A stretch of 64,000 bases of DNA from Dactylosporangium vinaceum (GTDB lineage Bacteria; Actinomycetota; Actinomycetes; Mycobacteriales; Micromonosporaceae), in NCBI RefSeq assembly GCF_019904175.1, contig NZ_CP061913.1, forward strand, positions 2,108,001 through 2,172,000. The letters are read 5' to 3'. Below, in pieces: positions 51,880 through 60,830 of this stretch. The position numbers and the translations under genes were made by a program. How positions within the stretch are numbered: the first letter of the stretch is position 1; each line of letters starts with the position of its first letter. The notes beneath the pieces were generated by a model. That model was not told the origin of the DNA. It ran no database searches and worked only from the letters and a program-made list of their open reading frames with translations.

Positions 51880-53196
51880 ATGAACAAACGGGTCGTGGTC
51901 GTCGGTGGAGGGATCGCCGGGCTGGCCGCGGCGCATCGGCTGCACACGCTGCGGCCGGACCTGGACGTCGTGCTGCTCGACCAGCGGGACCGGCCCGGCG
52001 GCAAGCTGTCGACGGGCGAGCTGGCCGGGCGCCCCGTGGAGCGCGGAGCCGAGTCGTTCCTGGTCGGGGGGCCGAGCGCGGCGATCGAGCTGGCCCGGGA
52101 GGTCGGGCTCGGCGACGCCGTCGTGCACCCGACCGGGGCCAGGGCGGCCGTGGCCATCAACGGGGTCCTGCAGGACCTGCCGACCGGCACCCTGATGGGC
52201 ATACCGCTCCAGGGCGCCGAGGAGGCCGCGGCGACACCCATCCTCGGGACGGATCGCGACGTCAGCGTCGGCGAGCTGATCAGGCCGCGGCGCGGGGACG
52301 AGGTCGTCGACCACTTCGTCGAGCCGCTCCTCGGCGGGGTGTACGCGGGCCGCGCCGATCGCCTCTCGGTCCGCATGGCGCTCCCGGCCCTGGCCAAGGC
52401 GGCCGAGCACCACACCACGCTGAGCGCCGCCCTCGCCGAGGCCACCGCCTCGAGCGCCGGGCGGGAGCCGGGCGCGCCGATCTTCGGGGCCATCGACGGC
52501 GGCATGAGCCGGTTCGTCGACGCCATCACCGCCACCCTGCCCGACGTCCGCACCAACACGACGGTCCGCGAGCTCGAGCAGCACAACGGCGGCTGGCGGC
52601 TCACGACCGGCCCCACGCGGGACCCGCGGACACTCGACGCCGACGCCGTGATCCTGGCCGTCCCGGCCGCGCCCGCCGCGCGGCTGCTGCAGCGGGCCAT
52701 CGACCTGGAGTACGCCAGCATTGCCCTTGTCGCCCTCGTGCTGCCGAGCACCAAGCTGCCCGACCTCTCGGGCTTCCTGGTCCCGGCGACGGAGGGGCTC
52801 ACCATCAAGGCGGTCACCTTCTTCGACCGCAAATGGGCCCACCTGCGCCGGCCGGACACCACGATCCTGCGCGCCTCCATCGGCCGGCACGGGGACGAGG
52901 AGCAGCTCCAGCGCACCGACGAGGAGCTGAAGGACCGGGTCCGCACCGAGGTCGCCCGGCTCATCGGCGTCGACGCGCTTCCGGAAGAGCTCGCCTTCGG
53001 GGTGTACCGCTGGGGCGGCGCCCTGCCCCAGTACGCCCCCGGCCACCAGGCCCGCATCCGAGCACTCAGGGAAAGCCTGCAGGACACGGCGCCGATCGCG
53101 GTCGCGGGCGCGGCCTACGACGGCGTCGGCATCCCCGCCTGCATCACGTCCGGGCGGACGGCCGCCGCGGCGGTCCTGGCCAGATTGGGAGAATGA
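51880..53196 (+). CDS. hemG: Protoporphyrinogen/coproporphyrinogen oxidase (HemG/HemY, CgoX)
   Basis: 438-residue FAD enzyme. The dinucleotide-binding motif [17 protein letters not shown] is at the N-terminus, followed by [24 protein letters not shown] and the C-terminal FAD contact [18 protein letters not shown] (in part). In the coproporphyrin route it oxidises coproporphyrinogen III to coproporphyrin III. TAGACT 6 nt before the ATG indicates a leaderless start. It overlaps hemQ by ATGA (53193). Confidence 0.95.
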   Translation: MNKRVVVVGGGIAGLAAAHRLHTLRPDLDVVLLDQRDRPGGKLSTGELAGRPVERGAESFLVGGPSAAIELAREVGLGDAVVHPTGARAAVAINGVLQDLPTGTLMGIPLQGAEEAAATPILGTDRDVSVGELIRPRRGDEVVDHFVEPLLGGVYAGRADRLSVRMALPALAKAAEHHTTLSAALAEATASSAGREPGAPIFGAIDGGMSRFVDAITATLPDVRTNTTVRELEQHNGGWRLTTGPTRDPRTLDADAVILAVPAAPAARLLQRAIDLEYASIALVALVLPSTKLPDLSGFLVPATEGLTIKAVTFFDRKWAHLRRPDTTILRASIGRHGDEEQLQRTDEELKDRVRTEVARLIGVDALPEELAFGVYRWGGALPQYAPGHQARIRALRESLQDTAPIAVAGAAYDGVGIPACITSGRTAAAAVLARLGE

Positions 53197-53897
53197 GCAG
53201 CATGACGAGCACGAACGCCGCCCGCATCAAGGAGATCAACGACACCATCCGCTACACCATGTGGTCGGTGTTCCGGCTCGAGGCGCCGTTCGGGGCCGGT
53301 GAGCGGGACGCGGCCGAGGTCGCGGCCTTCTTCGCCGACCTCGCGGCCAAGGACGTGACGGTGCGCGGGACCTACGATGTCGCGGGGCTGCGGGCCGACG
53401 CCGACGTGATGATCTGGTGGCACGCGGCGAGCGCCGAGGCGCTCCAGGAGGCGTACTCCGGCTTCCGCCGCACCGGACTCGGGCAGCGCCTGGCCCCGGT
53501 GTGGTCGCAGATGGCGCTGCACCGGCCGGCCGAGTTCAACAAGAGCCACATCCCGGCGTTCCTCGCCGACGAGCACGCCAAGGAGTGGGTCTGCGTCTAT
53601 CCGTTCGTCCGTTCCTATGAGTGGTACCTCCTGCCCGACGAGGAGCGCCGCGCGATGCTCGCCGAGCACGGGCGCCAGGCCCGCGGCTTCCCCGACGTGC
53701 GGGCGAACACGGTGGCCAGCTTCGCCCTCGGCGACTACGAGTGGATCCTGGCGTTCGAGGCCGACGAGCTGCACCGCATCGTCGACCTCATGCGTGAGCT
53801 GCGCGCCTCCCGGGCCCGCCGCCACGTCCGCGAGGAGGTCCCGTTCTACACCGGCCGCCGCCGCGAGCTGACCGACCTCATCGCCAACCTTCCGTAG
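53193..53897 (+). CDS. hemQ: Coproheme decarboxylase (HemQ/ChdC)
   Basis: 234 residues of the chlorite-dismutase-like fold. It turns coproheme into haem b with peroxide. Catalytic Tyr136 lies in [14 protein letters not shown], and the proximal haem ligand is His159 in [10 protein letters not shown], the positions expected from actinobacterial ChdC. Co-translated with hemG through ATGA. The ferrochelatase needed between them is not in the window. The stop is 6 bp from that of the convergent GH25 gene. Confidence 0.95.
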   Translation: MSSMTSTNAARIKEINDTIRYTMWSVFRLEAPFGAGERDAAEVAAFFADLAAKDVTVRGTYDVAGLRADADVMIWWHAASAEALQEAYSGFRRTGLGQRLAPVWSQMALHRPAEFNKSHIPAFLADEHAKEWVCVYPFVRSYEWYLLPDEERRAMLAEHGRQARGFPDVRANTVASFALGDYEWILAFEADELHRIVDLMRELRASRARRHVREEVPFYTGRRRELTDLIANLP

Positions 53898-53903
53898 CGC
53901 CGC

Positions 53904-55685
53904 TCATTGCATGAGGTTCGACCAGCCGGACCAGACGCCGAGGCCCTTCAGCCACAGCTGGGTGACCAGGTTGCCGTTCGACACGGCGTAGATCTCCGTG
54001 TTGGCCGTCCACGGGTTCAGCACGACCACTGGGTCGGTGTCCAGGGCGCCGCCGATGCCGACCCAGGGCGTCCAGCCGCCGCCGGGCATCACGAGGGTGT
54101 ACTGCAGGTCGCCCCCGCCCACCGCATAGATCTCGGTCGAGCGGTACTGCGGGTTGTAGAAGATCGCCGGGTCCCCGGAGAGCGAGCCGCCCAGGCTGTT
54201 CCAGTTCGACCACTGCGTCCCCGAGTAGTACTTCTGGACCAGGCGGCCCGCGGACGAGCGGGCGTAGATCTCCGTGGTGCCGTACAGGGGGCTGCGGAAC
54301 GCCGCCGGATCGCCGCGCAGGTCGCCGCCGAGGTCGTTCCAGCCCGACCAGCCGGCCGCGAAGTACTTCTGGACCAGGCGGCCCGACGACGAGCGGGCGT
54401 AAATCTCGGTGGTCCGGTAGACGGGGTTGTAGACGATCTCGGCCGGGTCGCCCACGAGGTCGCCGCCGAGGTCGTTCCAGGCCGACCAGCCACCGGAGTA
54501 GAAGCGCTGCATCAGGTGGCCGTTGGAGCCGCGGGCGTAGATCTCGGTCGAGCCGTAGCGGGGGCTGTAGAACACGACCGGGTCCCCGGCGATGTCCCCG
54601 CCCAGGTCGGTCCAGTCCGACCAGCGGCCCGCCTGCCAGTACTTCTGCGCCAGGTGGCCGTCGCGGGTGCGCGCGTACACCTCGATGGTCTTCGCGGTCG
54701 GGTTCTGCAGCACGTGCGGGGTGCCGGCGATCCCACCGCCGAAGTTGCTCCAGCTCGACCAGCCGTAGCCGGGGGACCAGTACCGCTGCGAGAGGCCGTG
54801 GCCCGCGTCCGTGTAGACCTGCATCTGTGCGGTCGGCGCGTGCGGGACCGCGGCCGGCTGGGCGATCAGCGGCTCGGGCGGGTCGATGCCGGCCAGGCGG
54901 CGCAGCTGATCGAGGGAGCCGTTGAACACGTCCTTGTCGTAGTTGCCGGGCTGGGTGTTGTCGCCGCCGGTGTACTGCCAGAGCGTCCACTTCGACCAGC
55001 CGCCCGGCAGTTTCGGGGTGGTGCCGCTCCAGCTCGCGATGTCGAGGGGGTACGACGAGAACTGGGTGGTGCTGCCGACGCACTGGTTCCACCAGGTCGC
55101 CGCCGTGTAGATCATGGCCTTGCGGCCGATGCGCACCTGGATCTGGTCGAGGAACGCCTGGATCCAGGCGCGCATCGCCGTCTGGTCGAGGTCGTAGCAC
55201 GGGCCGATGTTGCGGAAGTAGGGCCACTCGAGGTCGACGAACGGGACAAGGGTCTTGGAGTCGTTCACCCAGGCCGCGTTGTCGATGAAGATGTTCGCGT
55301 CGCCGACCGGGTCGGCGTGGTCCGGCCGGGCCCACGTGTACGCGCCGGCGAGGAGCCCGGCCCGCTTCGCGTCGGCGAGGTCGCGGGCGAAGTACGGGTT
55401 GATGTAGTTGTTCGTCTCGGTTGCCTTGACGTAGGCGAACTGGACCCCCTGCGCGGCCTGGCCGGCCCAGTCGATCGTGCTCGACGCGCTGTGGTCGTGG
55501 CTGGAGACGTCGATGCCCTTGACCGTGTACTGCGGCCCCGGCGTCGCGGCCGCCGCCTCGGCCCGGTCGTGCGCCCCGGCCTGCGCGTGGCCGTTCGCCC
55601 CGGCCTCCGCCCGGTCGTTGCCGGCCGGGGGAGTGGCCGGATTCAGCAGCCCGGCGAGCATCACGATCGCAAGCACGCTTCGCAT
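53904..55685 (-). CDS. Secreted GH25 muramidase with a seven-bladed PLL-like lectin propeller
   Basis: 593 residues. Signal peptide (MRSVLAIVMLAGLLNPATP), low-complexity spacer, GH25 lysozyme domain (about 52-265) with KGIDVSSHD (catalytic Asp) and VPFVDLEWPYF (Asp and Glu). From about 285, seven ~46-residue repeats follow of the type W-x-DLGGD-x(2)-GDP...NP...TEIYAR...GRL-x-QK. The first strand (MQVYTDAGHGLS) would close the last blade, giving a seven-bladed propeller like PLL lectins, probably to hold cell-wall glycans. Two dyads lie upstream (55731-55823). Confidence 0.93.
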   Translation of the reverse strand: MRSVLAIVMLAGLLNPATPPAGNDRAEAGANGHAQAGAHDRAEAAAATPGPQYTVKGIDVSSHDHSASSTIDWAGQAAQGVQFAYVKATETNNYINPYFARDLADAKRAGLLAGAYTWARPDHADPVGDANIFIDNAAWVNDSKTLVPFVDLEWPYFRNIGPCYDLDQTAMRAWIQAFLDQIQVRIGRKAMIYTAATWWNQCVGSTTQFSSYPLDIASWSGTTPKLPGGWSKWTLWQYTGGDNTQPGNYDKDVFNGSLDQLRRLAGIDPPEPLIAQPAAVPHAPTAQMQVYTDAGHGLSQRYWSPGYGWSSWSNFGGGIAGTPHVLQNPTAKTIEVYARTRDGHLAQKYWQAGRWSDWTDLGGDIAGDPVVFYSPRYGSTEIYARGSNGHLMQRFYSGGWSAWNDLGGDLVGDPAEIVYNPVYRTTEIYARSSSGRLVQKYFAAGWSGWNDLGGDLRGDPAAFRSPLYGTTEIYARSSAGRLVQKYYSGTQWSNWNSLGGSLSGDPAIFYNPQYRSTEIYAVGGGDLQYTLVMPGGGWTPWVGIGGALDTDPVVVLNPWTANTEIYAVSNGNLVTQLWLKGLGVWSGWSNLMQ

Positions 55686-55730
55686 TGGGGCACGTTATCC
55701 GGACGATTCGGTCTTACGTGGCGTTTCTGA

Positions 55731-55757
55731 AATGTCCGACACAAGTGATCGGACATT
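55731..55757. promoter_or_regulatory. Dyad AATGTCCGA-N9-TCGGACATT upstream of the GH25 gene
   Basis: Perfect 9-bp arms with a 9-nt spacer, 46 bp upstream of the GH25 ATG (minus strand). A third TCCGGAC-like half-site lies at 55697-55704. Candidate operator. Confidence 0.55.
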
Positions 55758-55784
55758 GCACATATATGACCGGTCAGGCGATAA

Positions 55785-55823
55785 GTCCGAAAAGTCGCGC
55801 ACGCAGTGCCCGACTTTTCGGAC
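55785..55823. terminator. Near-perfect 17-bp hairpin after the ABC permease gene
   Basis: GTCCGAAAAGTCG and CGACTTTTCGGAC pair over 13 bp. After one mismatch the stem continues GCAC/GTGC with a 3-nt loop. It lies 14 bp beyond the permease stop on the minus strand and separates that operon from the GH25 gene. It shares GTCCGA with the neighbouring dyad, so a binding-site role is an alternative. Confidence 0.6.
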
Positions 55824-55836
55824 CGGCGCGGGTGGG

Positions 55837-56598
55837 CTAGGCGCGCGTCTTGGTGCGGAACAGCAGGGCTGCCGCGAGGATCGAGACGAGCATGATGCCG
55901 GCGCACCATGCGACGGCGCGCCACGGGGCGGTGCCGACCGGCTGGTCCAGGAGGAGGCCGCGCAGGCTCTCCGTGATCGGGGTGACCGGCTGGTTGCCGG
56001 CGAAGCCGCGCAGCCAGGAGGGCATCGTGTCGATCGGGACGAAGGCGCTGCTCGCGTAGGGCAGGAACGTGATGCTGAACGTGTAGCCGCTGGCCGCCTC
56101 CGGGGTGCCGGCGAGCAGGCCCATGCACGCGGACAGCCAGGAGACGGCGGCGATCGTCAGCACCAGGATGCCGACGGCGGCCAGCCACTGGCCGGCGTGG
56201 GCGTGCGGGCGGAAGCCGAGGGCGAACGCGACGCCCAGGACGAGCGCGCTGGAGACGACGTTGCGGGCCAGGCTCGCGAAGACGTGGCCGGAGATGACCG
56301 CGGCGCCGCCGACGTCGAGGGTGCGGAGGCGGTCGACGATGCCCTCCTTGAGGTCGTTGGCGACGGAGACCGCGGTCATCGCCGAGCCGAACGACACGCA
56401 CAGGAGCATCACGCCGGGCACGACGTAGGTGACGTACTCGGTGCCGGTCTGGATGGCCCCGCCGAACAGGTACACGAAGACGATCATGAGCATGACCGGC
56501 AGGGCGATCGACATGATCAGGGCCTCGACGTTGCGCCGGCCGAGGCGCAGTGCGCGGCCGCTGAGGACCGTCCACTGGGTCAGAGCGGTGCTAGACAC
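55837..56598 (-). CDS. ABC-2 type exporter permease (DrrB-like)
   Basis: 253 residues with six membrane helices and the ABC-2 family pattern (PVMLMIVFVYLFGGAI, YVVPGVMLLCVSFG, LPYASSAFVPIDTMP). It is the membrane partner of the ATPase immediately upstream, whose stop codon overlaps its start by 8 nt. Daunorubicin-resistance-type pairs like this export drugs or lipophilic metabolites. It would be induced when the adjacent TetR protein lets go of its operator. Confidence 0.92.
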   Translation of the reverse strand: MSSTALTQWTVLSGRALRLGRRNVEALIMSIALPVMLMIVFVYLFGGAIQTGTEYVTYVVPGVMLLCVSFGSAMTAVSVANDLKEGIVDRLRTLDVGGAAVISGHVFASLARNVVSSALVLGVAFALGFRPHAHAGQWLAAVGILVLTIAAVSWLSACMGLLAGTPEAASGYTFSITFLPYASSAFVPIDTMPSWLRGFAGNQPVTPITESLRGLLLDQPVGTAPWRAVAWCAGIMLVSILAAALLFRTKTRA

Positions 56599-57577
56599 CG
56601 GCTTCGATCCTTTCTGCTCCGGGGGTCGATGTGGTGAGGGAGAGGAAGACGTCGTCGAGCGTGGCGCTGTGCAGGGAGAACCGGCGGACGCCCGAGCCCG
56701 CCGGGTCGATCTCGTCGAGCACTGAGCGCACGTGGGCGGCGCTGCCGTCGGTGGTCACGCCCAGGGTCAGCGCGGCCTCGTCGCGCTGGACGACCCGGGC
56801 GCCGAGCCGGGCCGCGGCGGCGTCGAACGACGGGCGGTCGGCCAGGTGGAGGTCCAGGCGCTGGTCGCCGAAGCGGCTCTTGAGCTCGGCCGGGCTGCCC
56901 TCGGCGACCACGCGGCCGTGGTCGACGACGGCGATGCGGGCCGCGAGCCGGTCGGCCTCCTCCAGGTACTGCGTCGTCAGGAACACCGTCCGGCCCGCCG
57001 CGACGAGCCCGTCGACGACGTCCCACATGGCCTGGCGGCTGGTGAGGTCCAGGCCGGTGGTCGGCTCGTCGAGGAAGATCACCGGGGCCGACGCGGTCAG
57101 GCCGGCGGCCAGGTCGAGGCGGCGCCGCATGCCGCCCGAGTAGTGCCCGGCCCGCCGGTGCGCGGCCGCGGTCAGCTCGAAGCGCTCCAGGAGCTCCTCG
57201 GCCCGGCGCCGGGCGGCGCGGCGGGACAGCCCGGCCAGCCGGCCCATCATCCGCAGGTTCTCGGCCCCGGTCTGCAGCTCGTCGACGGCCGCGTACTGCC
57301 CCGTGAGGCTTATCGCCCGGCGCACCGCCGACCGCTCCCGCACGACGTCGTGCCCGGCCACCCGGGCCGTGCCGCCGTCCGGGCGGACGAGCGTGGTGAG
57401 GATGCGCACCGTCGTGGTCTTCCCGGCGCCGTTGGGCCCGAGCAGGCAGAACACCGTGCCGGCAGGCACCTTCAGATCCACGCCGGTCAGCACGTCGAGC
57501 TTCCCGTAGGACTTGCGCAGCCCCGCCACCTCGATCGCGTATGGCGTACGCTCTTCTGCGTATGTCGTACTCGTCAT
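56591..57577 (-). CDS. ABC exporter ATP-binding protein (DrrA-like)
   Basis: 328 residues. Walker A GPNGAGKTTT, signature YSGGMRRRLDLA, Walker B VIFLDEPTTGLD, and the H-loop region replaced by TTQYLEEAD, as in DrrA. A C-terminal ~90-residue regulatory domain (DUF4162-like) ends in SLHSATLDDVFLSLT. ATG 57577 lies within a TetR-type dyad, and the divergent TetR gene begins 36 bp away. First gene of the exporter operon. Confidence 0.94.
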   Translation of the reverse strand: MTSTTYAEERTPYAIEVAGLRKSYGKLDVLTGVDLKVPAGTVFCLLGPNGAGKTTTVRILTTLVRPDGGTARVAGHDVVRERSAVRRAISLTGQYAAVDELQTGAENLRMMGRLAGLSRRAARRRAEELLERFELTAAAHRRAGHYSGGMRRRLDLAAGLTASAPVIFLDEPTTGLDLTSRQAMWDVVDGLVAAGRTVFLTTQYLEEADRLAARIAVVDHGRVVAEGSPAELKSRFGDQRLDLHLADRPSFDAAAARLGARVVQRDEAALTLGVTTDGSAAHVRSVLDEIDPAGSGVRRFSLHSATLDDVFLSLTTSTPGAERIEAGV

Positions 57578-57597
57578 GCGTACGTTATACGCAGAAG
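57553..57597. promoter_or_regulatory. Inverted repeat between exporter and TetR genes
   Basis: CTTCTGCGTAT (57553-57563) and ATACGCAGAAG (57587-57597) are perfect 11-bp arms. Inside, GCGTA-cgtta-TACGC (57578-57592) is a second dyad. The sites cover the exporter start codon and the TetR promoter, a likely repressor target. Confidence 0.6.
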
Positions 57598-57612
57598 TAG
57601 AATGTCCAGTCA

Positions 57613-58359
57613 ATGAGCGCGCACGAAAACGGCATACCGAAGGTCCTCGCGGCGGCCTGGGGGCTGAAGGAGCGGCCGGGCAAGGGGCCGCGGCCGGGGC
57701 TGACCCTGGACCGGATCGTCGCCGCCGGGGTGAAGGTGGCCGCGACCGAGGGGCTCGGCGCGGTGTCGATGGCCCGCGTCGCCGGCGAGCTGGGCGCGGC
57801 CACCATGTCGCTGTACCGGTACGTGTCGGCCAAGAACGAGCTGCTCGATCTCATGGTCGACGCCGCCATCGGCCCCGCCCCCGAGACCGACCCGAGCCTC
57901 GGCTGGCGCGAGGGGCTGCGCGGGTTCGCCTACAGCTACCTCGCCCTGCTGCGCCGCCAGTCCTGGGTGGTGCGCGTCCCGATCAGCACCCCGCCGATCA
58001 CCCCGCACCAGATCGGCTGGATGAACCACGGCCTGGCCGTCATGCGCGAGACGAACCTGCGCCACGACGAGCGGCTCTCCACGATCATGATGGTCAGCGG
58101 CATGGCCCGGAACTGGGCGCTGCTCACCGCCGACATCGACGCCGCCGCCCACGCCGCCGGCGGCACCACCGAGCAGGCGATGTCCGAGTACGGGCGGCTG
58201 CTGTACACGCTCGTCGACCCGGTGCGCTTCCCGGCGATCGGCGAGCTGATCGAGTCCCGGGTCCTGGAGACCTCCAGCGCCCGCCCCGACGACGACTTCG
58301 AGTTCGGCATCGAGCGCTTCCTCGACGGCCTCGACGCCCTGATGCAGCGCCGAAAATAG
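57613..58359 (+). CDS. TetR-family repressor of the ABC exporter
   Basis: 248 residues. The HTH begins LTLDRIVAAGVKVAATEGLGAVSMARVAGELGAATMSLYRYV (read as IVAAGVKVAATEGLGAVSM and ELGAATMSLYRYV), followed by a TetR_C_1-type ligand domain with LRRQSWVVRVP. The ~25-residue head before the HTH (VLAAAWGLKERPGKGPRPG) is typical of TetR repressors next to DrrAB-like exporters. Divergent from the exporter. Confidence 0.93.
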   Translation: MSAHENGIPKVLAAAWGLKERPGKGPRPGLTLDRIVAAGVKVAATEGLGAVSMARVAGELGAATMSLYRYVSAKNELLDLMVDAAIGPAPETDPSLGWREGLRGFAYSYLALLRRQSWVVRVPISTPPITPHQIGWMNHGLAVMRETNLRHDERLSTIMMVSGMARNWALLTADIDAAAHAAGGTTEQAMSEYGRLLYTLVDPVRFPAIGELIESRVLETSSARPDDDFEFGIERFLDGLDALMQRRK

Positions 58360-58448
58360 CCTTTCGAGTGGTTTTCGCCCACTCCCTCGCCCCCCGGTCG
58401 CGCGTTGCATACCTTGCGACCAAGGACCTGGGGAGAAGCGGAGCGCCG

Positions 58449-60830
58449 GTGACAACAACTGTCGAGCGGCGGACCCCGGTGGCTCCCGCCGCATCCCGCA
58501 CCGGGTGGCGCATCCCCGCGTGGGTCCCGCCGGCCGCCCTCACCGGCCTGGTCGCCGTGGGCCTGGAGTTCTACGGGGTCCCGTTCCCGACGACCGCGAT
58601 CTTCCTCCTGTACCTCCTGGGCGGCATCGTCGCGCCCGGCACCCTGATCTGGCGTGCGGTGCGGGGCCGCTCGGGCTGGATCGTCGAGGACCTCGGCGCC
58701 GGGCTCGCGCTCGGCTACGCCGGGGAGGTGCTCGCCTACATTCCGGCCCGGGCGATCGGGCTGCCGCTCCTGGTGCTCGTCTGGCCGGTCGCGGTCATCG
58801 GCGCCTTTCTCGCGGTACCCCCGCTGAGAAGGTTTTGGCGGTTCAGCTCCGACGCCCGGGACCGCACGCCCCTGTGGTGGTCGCTCACCCTGTCCGCGAC
58901 GGCGGCCGTCGTCTTCTACTGGAGCTGCGTGCGCTTCTTCCGCACGCACGACCTGCGCGAGCCGGGGATGCTCAGCCCCGACGCCGACTCGCCGTTCCAC
59001 CTCGCGCTCATCGGCGACGCCAAGCACCACATGCCGCTGCTCTCCCCGTGGCTGTCCGACCAGCCGGTCCTGTACCACTGGTTCGTCTACGCCGAGATGG
59101 CCGCCACCTCCTGGGTCACCGGCATCGAGCCGCACGTCCTGCTGGTCCGCCTGGGCCCGATGCCGATGCTGTTCGGCCTGGTCGCGCTCCTGGGCGTCAT
59201 CGGGCGGCGGCTCACCGGGGTCTGGTGGGCGGGCGCGGCGGCCGCCGTCATCACGTTCTTCGTGCTGACCCCGATGCCCTACCACTGGCCCCTGGAGGGC
59301 TGGTTCTCCGCGTTCGGCACCAACGCGTTCGAGGACGGCTCGTCACTGCGGGCCCAGCTGTGGACGAGCCCGACCCAGACGTTCGGGGCGCTGCTGTTCG
59401 CCGGGCTGGCGCTCGCCCTCATCGAGGCCCTCGCCGGGCACACCAGGGCGCGGTGGCTGCTTGTCACGGTGCTGATCGCGGCGGTGACCGGGGCCAAGGC
59501 GACGTTCCTGCCGATGCTGCTGGCCGGGCTGCTGCTCGTCGTCGCCGTCCGGCTGATCACCCGCCGCCGGGTGCACCCGGGCGCGCTCTACGCCGCCGGG
59601 GTCACGCTCCTGGGGCTGCTGTTCGCGCAGTTCGTGCTCTTCGGCGGCGCCTCGCAGGGCATGGCCATCGACCCGCTGCACTTCGCGCAGATCTCCGGCG
59701 CGCCGTACACGCTGAAGTTCGCCGCGCCGGAGTACCCGCACCCGCTGTGGCGGCTGCTCGTCGTCACCCTGCTCACGGTCCTGTGCTGGGCCTGCATCTG
59801 GCCCGGGCTGCTCGGGCTCGGCCGCCTCGCCCCGACCATCCAGCACGCCCGGCGGGTGCGCCGCGACCTCGGCATCGCCGCCGACCCGGTGATCGCGATG
59901 TTCGGCATCGGGCTGTCCGGCGTCGGCGCGCTCATGGTCTTCGGGCACGAGGCCGGGGCCGAGGGCTGGTTCATGGTCTCCGCCCGGCCCTACCTGTCCC
60001 TCGCGTCAGTGGTCGGCCTGGTCCTGCTGACCCCGCGCGGGCTTCCCGACCGGCCGATGCTGCGGCAGGTGTCGCTCGCGACGGGCGCCGGCGCGGCGGT
60101 CCTGCTGGTCGTGCACAAGATCGGCTCGATGCACACGCCGAAGCTGCAGAACACCGGCAGCCTGGCCGTGACCACCGGGGCCCTCATCTGGCCCTACCTG
60201 CTCGCCTACGGCCTGCTCGGTGCCGCCGGCTACTGGATCCACCGGCACCGCGCACCGGTCTGGCGCACGCTCGTCTGCGCGATGCTCGCCGGCGCGTGCA
60301 TGATCACCGCGCTGCAGCACGTATACCTCATGACCCGCGCCTCCTACCTCGGCGGCTGGCGGGGCGTCGTGCAGATCGCGACGTTCGTCACGCCCGGCAC
60401 GCAGGAGGCCGGGCGGTGGCTGCGCGATCATTCGGACCCGGACGACCTCGTCGCCACCAACGCCCACTGCGTCGGCGACCCCTACGCGCTGACCGGCTGC
60501 GACAACCGGCACTTCTGGTTCTCCGCCTACAGCGAGCGGCGCTTCCTGGTCGAGGGCTGGGGCTTCACCAACCGGGCCCACGAGGAGGCGGCCCGGGCGG
60601 GTGTCAACGCAATCTTCGCGCCGTACTGGGACCCGCAGAAGCTCGCCGACAACGACGCCGCGTTCTACCACCCGACGGCTTCGACAGTCGGTCTCCTGCG
60701 GGACAAGTACCACGTCAAGTGGCTGATGGTCGACGAGGGTTACCTGCTGCTGCCCTCGACCTGGATCCAGGACTACGCGCAGTTCCGGTATCGCGCGGGC
60801 CGGATCGCCGTCTATGAGATGAGGGGTTGA
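58449..60830 (+). CDS. Large polytopic membrane protein, possible envelope glycosyltransferase-like
   Basis: 793 residues with about 14 membrane helices and a C-terminal extracytoplasmic domain (about 640-793). The layout and the early loop MLSPDADSPFHLALIGDAKHHMPLLS (in part DADSPFHLALIGDAKHH) resemble lipid-linked sugar transferases of the GT-C type, but I cannot name a family. The tail (LRDHSDPDDLVATNAHCVGDPY, VKWLMVDEGYL) is typical of such membrane proteins. GTG 58449 has GCGGAG 5 nt upstream. Its stop overlaps the methyltransferase start (TGATG). Confidence 0.78.
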   Translation: MTTTVERRTPVAPAASRTGWRIPAWVPPAALTGLVAVGLEFYGVPFPTTAIFLLYLLGGIVAPGTLIWRAVRGRSGWIVEDLGAGLALGYAGEVLAYIPARAIGLPLLVLVWPVAVIGAFLAVPPLRRFWRFSSDARDRTPLWWSLTLSATAAVVFYWSCVRFFRTHDLREPGMLSPDADSPFHLALIGDAKHHMPLLSPWLSDQPVLYHWFVYAEMAATSWVTGIEPHVLLVRLGPMPMLFGLVALLGVIGRRLTGVWWAGAAAAVITFFVLTPMPYHWPLEGWFSAFGTNAFEDGSSLRAQLWTSPTQTFGALLFAGLALALIEALAGHTRARWLLVTVLIAAVTGAKATFLPMLLAGLLLVVAVRLITRRRVHPGALYAAGVTLLGLLFAQFVLFGGASQGMAIDPLHFAQISGAPYTLKFAAPEYPHPLWRLLVVTLLTVLCWACIWPGLLGLGRLAPTIQHARRVRRDLGIAADPVIAMFGIGLSGVGALMVFGHEAGAEGWFMVSARPYLSLASVVGLVLLTPRGLPDRPMLRQVSLATGAGAAVLLVVHKIGSMHTPKLQNTGSLAVTTGALIWPYLLAYGLLGAAGYWIHRHRAPVWRTLVCAMLAGACMITALQHVYLMTRASYLGGWRGVVQIATFVTPGTQEAGRWLRDHSDPDDLVATNAHCVGDPYALTGCDNRHFWFSAYSERRFLVEGWGFTNRAHEEAARAGVNAIFAPYWDPQKLADNDAAFYHPTASTVGLLRDKYHVKWLMVDEGYLLLPSTWIQDYAQFRYRAGRIAVYEMRG

